DNA of 64,000 bases from Cydia pomonella (taxonomy: Eukaryota; Arthropoda; Insecta; Lepidoptera; Tortricidae): the NCBI RefSeq assembly GCF_033807575.1, contig NC_084711.1, positions 8,370,001 through 8,434,000 on the forward strand, given 5' to 3'. The notes under the pieces were generated by a model that saw nothing but the letters and a program-made list of their open reading frames with translations, was not told where the DNA came from and made no database searches. Shown piece after piece: positions 33,186 through 45,100 of this stretch. Positions within the stretch are counted from its first letter, which is position 1; each line of letters opens with the position of its first letter. The translations under genes were made by a program, and so were the position numbers.

Positions 33186-36100
33186 GTAAGTCTTTTTTTT
33201 ACGTTTGCATTTTTACAACCAAACTGACACTTGTGTTAACATCTACTTGATCTTATTTCATTACAATAAGGCTTGCTCATTGTCAGTTAATTCTAAATAG
33301 TTGTGTGTTGTTGACATTATTTGACGTTAGGTAGCCGATAACGGGAAAATAAGTATGTAGCGAAAAGCGCCTGCAAATAGGAAACCCCACCTTGCGGGTC
33401 GCTGGTAGTTAAGGTGTTAGCGAAACCAGGAAACCACCATAAGTAAAATTAGACAGATTTAATAAAAAACAGGTGTTTGAAAGCTTCAATTTATTACAAA
33501 ATACAAAAATACAAAGTGTATCGCAAAAGCGGGAAATAGGTTTTTACATTTCGAAACTCATTTTTTAGCCATAATTTTATTTCACCCCTGGCTACAGCTG
33601 TATAGTTTTCTGATTCGACAACTTACTGGTCAAAATCATCTTTCTCCGGGTCAGATTTCACATACACATCGTCATAGACGTCATTGTGTACTGTAAATTG
33701 TTTGCTCGCTCCTCTAGCATTCGTAAAATCAACTATAAACGCGTTATCTTTAACATCGAAATATATACCTTCACTCATTGTTGCCACTCTAGAAAAATCA
33801 GGGATTTTTATTGTTATCACCCTGTCTGACTGCGTGGGATCTGACAGGACATATGCCTCTTGATGACCATGTGTTTGTCTCATTATGGACACAGGCTTGT
33901 TGCTGCTTATTCCTGCGATCGCACCACCAGTCTCGCTCCAGACATTAATACCTAAATAACCTTCGTTTATTAACTGTACCGCTTGGATCTGAGCTGAATT
34001 TTCTAGAATTGTAACAGGCCTGCTTTCGATGTATTCCTTCAATTCGGACGGTTTGATTCCTGGCAATATAACATATGAGTATTTAGCGTCCACTGGGCTT
34101 TGTCCATGATTAATTATAAATTTGCTATATGTGCCATGGTACATCTCAAAACTTGGGTCTGCGTCATTTATATACATATAGTTTCCGCTTCGTGTTTCAT
34201 AGATAACATCGACAGTTTCACCATTAGGAAAGTAATAACCAATCGATGAACCTTGATGAGCTGTTTCCAATAATAACCAATCCACATCAATTCCTTTTGT
34301 CGTTGCTGTTATTTCTTCATTGTCAGACAAAATGTTATAATTATACAGGTCATTTAGCAGCCGATTTTCTACAACTGTTTCAATAGTTGCTGTGGTCGAT
34401 CCAGTAATTCCAGCGCCCAATGCTACAATTTGTCCTTCCACTATAAACCACGATTTCTTCCCTTTAAGATTCATTGACAATGTCTGCCAATTACTTCTAA
34501 AACCTGCCTTATTTAAAGCCATTCCAACCACGGCTTGGTTAGACTTAGCCACGCCACCCACCCACTCCTCATTCGAGGTGAAGTCGCAATATTCTGCCTC
34601 TTCATCATATAGATATCTAGTATCGACTGTTGTACCTGGTAATCTGTAGGGATCAACCGTTGGCCAATAAGCGGTACCAAATTGAACTTTATCATTATTA
34701 TATAGATAAATTACGCCGTCAGCAGTGTGCCATCCACGTTTGTTTTCTTTGTTTCCTGCTTCGTACGCCGAAATGCGTTTAGAATATAAACTTAAAGCTA
34801 ACATGTATTTAGGAGTTTGTTGTACGAAGCGATCCATTGAAGCATACATTTTGGTTCCAACAAACGGTACCTGATCTCCTACTGTGGCAGAATTATTTAT
34901 TAAACTAATTGTCATTAGCAACTCGTTGTAGTTCCTTGCTTTTGAGAAATAATAATCCGGATTCTGTCGCATCCAGTACTTAACAGATTCTTTAAGTTTT
35001 TTCGCAGTTTCAGTTGACGCAAATTGAACTATAATCAATAAATTGTACATTGTGTCTGTTCCGTAACCAATGTGTGTAGCCAGAGGTGATCTAGAAATCG
35101 CAAGACCATTGACTGGCGCTATCATTTCCCCCTGATAGATGAGCGGTATGAAAGCACGTTCTACACAATCAATAAAAGATTCTATTGCATCGCGCGCTAT
35201 TTCAAACTTGGAACCCTTTGTAATAACTAAAATTTCACCCAATTGCTTCACTAATACATTGCCAAACAACCCGGTATAAGGAACATTGCGGTGATGAATA
35301 AAAGACCCGTCTTGATAAAATCCACTGCCTGTTGTCACCATCTTCAATAATTCCTTAGTACTGTCTAGGGATAGTAATATTTTGGTTTTGTTTTGCTGTA
35401 AAATTCCTAAACCTAGAAGAGTTCTGGCTAATTCGGCCTGCTGTGACCCTGAAGCATTATCATAGTGACTGTGATTCACTTGGACAAAACGTCCTTGGTC
35501 AGACGTATGCCAATAGCTATACGAATTTGGAACATAATTACTGATAGCATTTGTGTAACTTTGAATTTTCTCTGATGGCAATTCGTCTTTGATGATCATC
35601 ATGATATCAATGAAGTTTTGCGGCACACCAATTTGCCAATCCCACCAGTTACCGTAATATTTCTCTCCGTCATACCTTCTCGACCTCACCATGAAATCCA
35701 AACCAGTTTTCACTACTGCCAAGATTTTTCGATCTTTATAATATTTCGTTCCTTTTGTGCTGTATGCTTTAGAGAGTTTCAGTAATTTCCGAAATTGGGT
35801 GGTCATATCCGCTGAGGGCGTATCTCCTAGCTCGATTTGCCATAAATATTGTCTGTACTGACTTTTGTTTAAGTTTTCATATAGAGATTCAGCCTCTTCA
35901 GACAATTTATTCACATATTTGACTGCAGCGTCATTCGTATCATCGAATTCCTCAGAAATTAGTAGAGCCCGCCAGTTTTCGAGTAAGTCGTGAAATTCAT
36001 CTTGAATCGTTGATTTAACCGACTCCGGTTGCAATGCCATACTCTGAAAATGAAGAATATTGTATATAATTATATACAATCATTTAAAAATTTTAAAACT

Positions 36101-39100
36101 CACTCACATTTTAAAAGTTAACCATTCTGAGTTTGAGCTATTACATTTGTATATTTTCATAATCAACCCCATTATTATACGACAAATAAATAGGGCCATA
36201 AAATGCTTACGTATAGTTGTGCCCATGGCGGTGATATGATTACTTTATCGATCCATATATTATTCTTCGTCTCGGATATCTGGTAAATAAATATTTTTGT
36301 GAGAATCAGCTTTTCATGTACAAAAAGTCTATAAATAAAACCGACCAAGTGCGAGTCGGACTCGCGCACGAAGGGTTCCGTACCATTATCTATAAAAACG
36401 AACAAAAAAATCACGTTTGTTGTATTAGAGCCCCCTTAAATATTTATTTTATAGTGGCAACAGAAATACATCATACACAAAATTCAACTGTCTAACTATC
36501 ACGGAGGGGTCAGTTATCTCTGCAGCTAACTGTACATAATTCCACTTCCCTATGTTACCCATCGGGTACGGAACCCTAAAAGATGGGACCACTTGTCCCA
36601 GCAAATGGGAGCAGTTATTTCAGCCCAGAGGGAAACGAAGTCTTTGTTAAGGATATACGTACATAGGATATATTATATTGTAATATACAATATGTATGTA
36701 CCTGAATCTGGGACCCCGTTGCGGAGTTCTCGGTGCTGTTCTGGTCGTCTACATTGTTTCCCTGAATTGGTTTTAATTCCAATGGAACATCTCCAGGTGG
36801 TTCAAAACGTGAGTCGGTTGCATAAACTTCATTTTCATTTGACCATGTATAGTCTAAAATGTAAATAATAAAAATATGTTAATATTGAAGTTTCACAGAA
36901 ATGTCTATTGGTACGCTATAGTAATATTTTAAAATCCGTTGTGTGTAAATTGCTGAATAGATTTTCTTAATAAAATAATACTGGAATATCATCAAGGCAA
37001 CTTTCAAACGACAATACTTAATTTAAACTAAATCCGTTCATTGGTTTGGATTTTCGATGCCACAGACAAACACAGAAACGCACATGTTATATTCGATAAC
37101 ATAACAGAGGAATGTTATACAAATAATAACACAAGTTATAAATATATAAACTCTTTAAGCGAACTGTCAAATTTCATTAAAAATAAAAAAATATGCTGCA
37201 GTAGTTATGTGTATGTGGTGCTATTTTTTAAAGATATTAGACCATAACACGTTCCACAACTTAATTGTATTGTTTTTACATAGTTTATGATTTACTTATA
37301 ACTAAGGTTAGTAGGTTTATAATAAAAATGTAAATTAAATCAAAAGAAATATGTATATTTTTTATCGGCTACAGGTTGTTTTTTTAAGTCACCTGCAATA
37401 CTTTACGGGGTGAATATTTAGGTCATACGAGCAACTTTTACTATGGGGCCAACCCCGAAATTTCGACAAAAAATTTGGATGCTTCATACATTTTGGCTGT
37501 CTGACCTTGACATTTTCTGTGGGAGAGTAAATTTTTTTTCGCGTTTTCGGGGCTGGTCCCATAGTAAAAGTTGCTCAGTATGACCTATATATTCAGCCCG
37601 TAAATTATTGCAGGTGACTAAATAAAAACCCTGTATGTAGTCTCCATTTAAACACAACTATTCTACCACGCACAAAGCTAATAAAAAACAACTTACCGTT
37701 TTTTGATCTGCTAGAAAAACTGCTCATCAACTCGTCCAAATCTTGGTCTTTATATTCATTGCCTCCAAACACACAAGTTAAACTCCCGATTAAAAATACA
37801 AAATAATAAAAATATGCCTTGTGGCCTGCCATTACAAATTACAATGCGCGCGTTCGAGACTTGTAACAGAAATAATTCTGTATGTCGATTTACTCTTAAT
37901 TTATACCAAGCTACATTCATACGTATGACAAAAATACACTTACTGATAACATTACGTCTCAATAATATCGATATACACCCAAGTCGCTCATTCAGTCATA
38001 GGGATTTCCTATTATATAAGGGGATGTGGCGTAGTTTCCAATTGTATTATAGGTATCGCCAGGAGAGTTGAGCAAGCTGCCTCTGCTGTAAACTGTTACA
38101 GCAGAGGCAGCATGGTTCCATTTTTATCGCTTGTCACTATGCCCATCACTTTCAAGCTTACACATTTGTTAGAACATGACAGGCATGGTGACAAATGATA
38201 AAGAGCCGGCCATCTTAGGTTTAGGGTCGGCAACGCGCATGTAACTCCTCTGGCTGGAGTTTCAGGCGTACATAGGCTACGGAGACTGCTTACCATCAGG
38301 CAGGCCGTATGCTTGTTTGCCACCGACGTAGTATATATATATATATATAAAAAAACTCATACCATTGTGCTCTATATAGGGGTCAGTATAGGACAAAGGT
38401 AAAGGTAGTTTACTTTCCAAGTAGGCATATTACAATGCGCTAATGAACGTCAAATAAAGCTACGCCGGCTCTAACTCTACACCTCTGACCCGAGAAGATT
38501 TAAATCCCTCCTAAATTGTAGGAGGGTATCCCAATATGGGACCGGAAAGAAACTCGGCGGGACACATCTTTTCAAAACATTACATCTTATAACTAGCATG
38601 CATTAAATAAAAAAATACATTTTAAATTTATATGAAAAAAAAAATCATAAAATAATATAACATAACAAAAAATATTAATTTCGCCAAAAGCCACAAAGTT
38701 TCGTTTGACCTAGAACAGAATTACACACAAGAGCAATGGAAACTGGTGAAACTGGTCACCTTATGAGGAAAGGTAGAAAGAGACTAGTTTTCATAGAAAG
38801 AGAGTTTTTATTTTCCACTGGCCATTGATTTTGGTTAGTCGATTTAGTTACATATTTGACTTTTTTCCTGGTTTTCAAATCGTAACATGTTTTAACAAAT
38901 TAACATTTTTACAAAATATCAATATTTATTGCGCGTTTCAGTTCAGTATGTTTTTATTCGACCATTTAAATTTGCATTTGAAGTAATTAAGTAAAGACTT
39001 ATTTGTGCAACAAAAAATACGAAATTGAAGACTAATAAAACACGATCGTTACAAAACTAACAGGTTAGGCGTAATTTAAGAAGGACCTTATATTCATCAT

Positions 39101-42100
39101 CATTCGCTTGCCCTTATCTCATTATTTTAGGGTCGGCGCAGTATGTCTTTTTCTTCCACACCTCGATCTCACCCGTCATTTCATCATTCACTCGCATTCG
39201 CTTCATATCTCACACAACCCATTCACCTTTTCCTCGGTTTTCCTCTCCGTTACTTCCCTCCACATTCATTCGTAATACCTCTCTCGTCGCATGACTTTCA
39301 TCCCTCCGCATCACATGCCCGTCCCCGCTAGGCGATAAGTAGGCCTCACACTATTTAAAGTAAAACTTTCAAAGTTTTGTTTTTGTACAAAGTGTGCAGA
39401 GAGTTGCTCGAACTAAGAAGACTTCGGTAGCTGGCCTAGAAGGCTTAAGGCGAAGTCCACCGGCGTCCATCACACACCGGAAAATGTCCGATCCAGACAT
39501 CCACCACAGCCTTGGAGACATTCTGTCTACAGGAAGTACGTATATTCATATTAGAGCAAAATTATGATTGGGGTCGTAATTGTAATAAATTTCCTCCTAA
39601 GGTCATTATTTCAACGTAATTTAGGTTTTTTTTCAATTCGAAAAACATGGCATTTCTGTTGCTTCGTTCAACAAAATAAATTTAACCATATTTTCTAGAC
39701 TATTGGTGTTAAATTCAACTGCCACATCTTCTTTACGATGGGCGTTAGGAGGTTAAATTAACTTTTTTCTAGGTTCTACTCCTTCTAATGTATATATTGC
39801 GAAAACATATCTTAATCGCGTAAAGATGTGTTTTTTAAACAACCTTTTTGCTTTAGTCTTATTTAGTTGTTTAGACAGAACCTTCAAAATAGAATGACGT
39901 TGTCTTTGTTTTAGTACTTGATAATTTTACATCGCGCTTCGAAAACATTCGAAATATTCTCAACTTACGACTAAAAATACTCGAAACAAATGTTTAATGC
40001 GCAGCAGTATTTTAAAATTGAATCGAGATTTCCACGATACTCTAATACTAGTTCCAGCTCACATTACTTACATATTTATATTTCTGTTAACATTATACAT
40101 TATTTCAGTAAAGCGTTGCGATTCCGGTTGTGACACACCGGACTCGCCCACCGGCGCGCGGCTTTCACCGCGGAGTTCCATCTCAACCCACAAGCCCGTC
40201 ATAAGAACGGGACGGGCGCTGATCAACCCCTTCGATCCATCCCATGTCACCGTCAAACTGACCAGTAATAGGCGACGGTGGACGCATATATTCCCTAAAG
40301 GTGAGTTGTATTGTAGTTGTAATTAACTAGACTCTCCCGTCGTTACCACGGCACTCGCTACGGATTTACAAGCCTGTTGTAATAACGGGCGTTGATCAAT
40401 CCCTTCGACCCGTCACATGTCACCGTGACTGATCAAGTGACCAGTAATAGGCGAAGGTGGAAGCATATATTGCCTAAAGGTGACTACTGACTTGTATGTC
40501 AAATTATAGATTTACTGCGTTATTGTCGATAGAGGTCAGCATTCAAAAGTGCGTCTGTTAATCAGCAATATAATTATTAGGAAAACGAAGTTGTTAAATA
40601 AACAAAATAATAAAGAAAAGTAACTAAGAATTCACAGAACTTTATCCTTCAGGAATGCAACTTATCTTGTTTAATTTGTTTTGTTAGATCTCAATTAGAT
40701 ACACTATGTTATAAGTTATAACAATTATAAATTATATAAGATAAACGTGGGATACACTGCTAATTGCTTATTGTACCATCTGATAAAATATTATCCAAAT
40801 GTCCATGAAAATAGCCTTTGTTGTATTTTTATTTTTATTTGTATGTCAATAAAGTATATACATACATACATAAAATAATTAGTCTTTCCGTGCTATTTTG
40901 CCCCTCATAAAGTTGGATACACCGATATCTGGTTACAACTATGATGTAAATGATCGCCTATTTTCCGTAAAACTTATTCAGTTTACTACGCTATGTAAAA
41001 TTGATTTCAAATATTTATTTATTTATTACAGGTCCAACCGGAGTGTTGATTCAGCAGCATCACTACCAAGCGCGACCGGCCGGCGAGCCTCCGTCCAGAC
41101 CCGAAAACCATCGCGATAACACCCGAGAAAACCACCGAGAAAGCCACCGAGAGAGCCATCGAGAGCGCCGAGAGAGCCATCGAGAAAATTTGCCTAAAGA
41201 AAATGGGTCGCCGATGATCAATAACAACCATTCTATTTACCAGGTTGATGGTGAGTTCATATGTTATTATATATATCTAGGTTCGACTGGAGATTTTACA
41301 CAGCAATAGCACAACAATCGCGACATCAGCGGCCATCGAGAACTCCTAACAACCCACCGAAAAAGTCAGCGAGAGAGCTACCAAGAGCGCCGGTAGAACA
41401 CCGAAAAAACGTGCCTAAAGAAAGTAGGTCTCTGTTGATCAATAACAACCACATCATTTCCCAGGTCGACAGTGAGTTCATTTGTTATTATATATATCTA
41501 GATTCGACTGAAGAGTTTAAACAGCAATAATACTACCAATCGAGATGTCTGCGGCCATCGAGATCACCTAACAACCCACCGAGAAAGTCGGTGAGAGAGC
41601 CACCGAGAGCGCCGGGAGAACCACCGAGAAAACATGCCTAAAGAAAGTAGGTCTCCGTTGATCAATAACAACCATCCCATTTACCACTTCAGTGGCGAGT
41701 TCATTTGTTATTATATATATCTAGATTCGACTAGAGATTTTAAACAGCAATAATACTATCAATCGAGATGTCTGCGGCCATCGAGAACACCTAACAACCC
41801 ACCGAGAAAACATGCCTAAAGAAAGTAGGTCTCCGTTGATCAATAACAACCATCCCATTTACCACTTCAGTGGCGAGTTCATTTGTTATTATATATATCT
41901 AGATTCGACTAGAGATTTTAAACAGCAATAATACTATCAATCGAGATGTCTGCGGCCATCGAGAACACCTAACAACCCACCGAGAAAACATGCCTAAAGA
42001 AAGTAGGTCTCCGTTGATCAATAACAACCATCCCATTTACCATTTCAATGGCGAGTTCATTTGTTATTATATATATCTAGATTCGACTAGAGATTTTAAA

Positions 42101-45100
42101 CAGCAATAATACTACCAATCAAGATGTCTGCGGCCATCGAGAACACCTAACAACCCACCGAGAAAACATGCCTAAAGAAAGTAGATCTCCGTTGATCAAC
42201 AACAACCATCCCATTTACCACTTCAATGGTGAGTTCATTTGTGAAATATATCTTGGTTCACCTGGAGAGTTTACACAGCAATAGCGGTACCAATCGCGAT
42301 ATTAGCGGCCATCGAGAACACCTAACAATCCGTCGAGAAACCAACGGAGGACCGGGAGAGCCAACCAGAAAACTTGCTTAGAGAAAGTAGGTCTCCGTTG
42401 ATCAATATCAACCATCCCATTTACCAGGTCGATGGCTCAATGGTGAGTTTATTTGTTATTAGATATATCGAGATTCTATTTCAATCACGACATCACATAG
42501 TTTTTGTCAAAAAATACATTGTTGAGACAAAAGTATGTTAAATTCCAGCGTTATTGGATACCAACAAGTGGTCGAATAATAGTTTGCATATTATGTTTGC
42601 GTGTTACGTACACAGGAACATTGTACTTACCATCAGGCGGGCCGTATGCTTGTTTGCCACTAACGTAGTATAAAAAAAAAATTGTAAGTTATATAAAAGC
42701 TTGTAAAAGTATATGACCAGGTTTGACTACTGAGAAAACTACTAATATTGCATGCATATCTATGAATACATAAAGGAATTCCCATCTTACTCAGATTGAC
42801 GAGGGGGATGTTTAACGTTTGTTCATTCCTTTGTTATTACTCAAATCATGTGTTATCTACGGCTATGGCCTGCGGTTTCTCCAGACCGGCGTATTCATTA
42901 AGGGGTCATCAGGGTCCCGATTATATTGCAATATTTCTTTTACCGGCAACCGGAATAATATAAGATTTTGAAATGAATATCTTAAATTATCAAGCAAAAT
43001 AAAGAAGCCTATTATGAAGCAAAATAAAATTCTGATTATGTATTAACTTTGAATTATGTAGTGAATCTCACTTTAGGTACACATACGAGTACTGTTGTGT
43101 TGTGTCCGGTTCCCGAGATACAGACTGCGCCTAGTTTGTGGCCGATGGATATTGGCTTAATTGTAAAATCTATTTTATGTAAAGGCACAGAAAAAATATC
43201 CTAAAGAAGTAGCTTCGAGCAATTATTTCATGAAACCGATGCTGCCAAAAATACAGGGGTGCGGGGGACGCGGTGAGCGAGTCCTGTGCCGTGATTGGTC
43301 CGTTCAAACTCACATGGGCGTCAGACAAAAATGTCTGCCGGCTGCTAGTGCTGTGACACGTCATTTTCAATTATTGTCAATGGATGGTGGCAAGTATAGA
43401 CAATGGAAGCATTATATGCAAATAGATGACTTTTAAATGCTATGTTAATTCCTTATTCGCGATGAATATTTTTTATACAGGGTGACATATTTATTTATTT
43501 ATTTTAAACTTTATTGAACATCAAAAAAGGTTCGAATGGCAGACTTGATGCCTCCTGGAATTCTCTATCAGTTAATCAGAGAGCCAAACAGAGAAATGTT
43601 AAGGTGTTTCAAATTGGTGAAAAGTATTGTGTACTTTTAACTCAGTTGTTAAAATTAGCCGTATTTGTACATCGTAAGTTAAAATAAAATAATTAAATTC
43701 CTAAAGTGTGGTTACCCTATCATACGATGTTACTATCTCAGTTATAATTTTCTTTGACGAGTGTCTTAACACTTTTTAACAACATATACGATTTTGTTCA
43801 TATATATATATATATATATATATATGTCGAGTTTATTTTCGTATATTAGCGCAGTATCCCACAAAACTCACCCAATGAAAAAACAGCCTGTATAGATGCT
43901 ATTAAGAGTTATTACACGATTTATAGCAAATATTTATTTGTTATTATGTAAATGAAATGTTATTTATAACACAATCTTTAACTAAATGAGGTTTTTAAAT
44001 TATTGGCTGAATGGAATTATCATTATCAATATGGACATTGTTCGAAATAAATTCTTATTGATTGATTGATTGATTGCGTTGGGGTCGATCTTTCCTCTCC
44101 TTGACCTATTCACCCCCGTCATTTCCATCATTCTTAATAATTCAATTTCAACCAGCTCCTTTCCTTCACTTTGGAAGGACGCCTGCCCAAACCTTCTTCA
44201 TTTTCAGATTATCGTCCCATCTCAATTCTCCCTTTCCTATCCAAAGTTCTTGAGCGTCTCGTTCACCAACAGCTTACATCGTACCTTAACACAAATAATC
44301 TTTTAAATCCCTTCCAGTCTGGCTTCCGTCCTGGGCATAGTACGGCTACTGCACTCGTGAAGATCACTGATGACATCCGGGCGGAGATGAATGATCAAAA
44401 ATTGACGGTATTAACGCTGCTAGATTTTAGCAATGCGTTTAATACCGTTGATTTTGATATTCTCCTTGGAACACTACGCTCTCTCAATATATCTCCTGCG
44501 GTAGTCGAATGGTTTAATAGCTACTTGATTGGTCGTCGGCAGCGCATAAAGGTGGATGATTCCCTTTCTTCTTGGTGCAACACGTTGGCTGGCGTTCCGC
44601 AAGGCGGCGTGTTGTCTCCTTTATTGTTTTCCATACTCATAAATTAAATTACTTCTAACCTTACTTCACATTACCACCTTTATGCCGATGATCTTCAGAT
44701 TTACTCGCAGGGCGTCACTAGCGATCTCGTGTCCATTATATGTAGGGTGAATAGCGACTTAGAGGAAATCTCGAAATGGAGTCGCAGTTGTGGCCTAAAA
44801 GTTAATCCGTCAAAGACACAGACTATTATAATAGGTAACCCAAAACTGCTTCCCAAAATCGACTTTAACAACCTCTCACCTATTTACTTTAATGGTGTTT
44901 TGATTCCCTACTCGCAGCAAGTAAAAAGCCTTGGCATCATTATGGACATACTGTATGGGACAAATCTTGCAAGTTAAATTTGACCCACTTCCCGATTTCC
45001 GATGAAGCTGAAAATTTGCATACATATGTATGTCGGGTGACAATGCAATATTATGGTACCATCAAGCTGATCTGATGATGGAGACAGGCGGTAGCCATAG

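Noticed and set aside
41281..42470. The repeated blocks as extra in-frame DEPDC5 exons
   Set aside because: Continuing the exon 10 phase into each copy meets TAG or TAA within about eight codons, while exon 11 joins exon 10 directly in phase.
41281..42470. CRISPR-like array
   Set aside because: The repeats are 174-223 bp long with no regular spacers, and the sequence is an animal gene intron.
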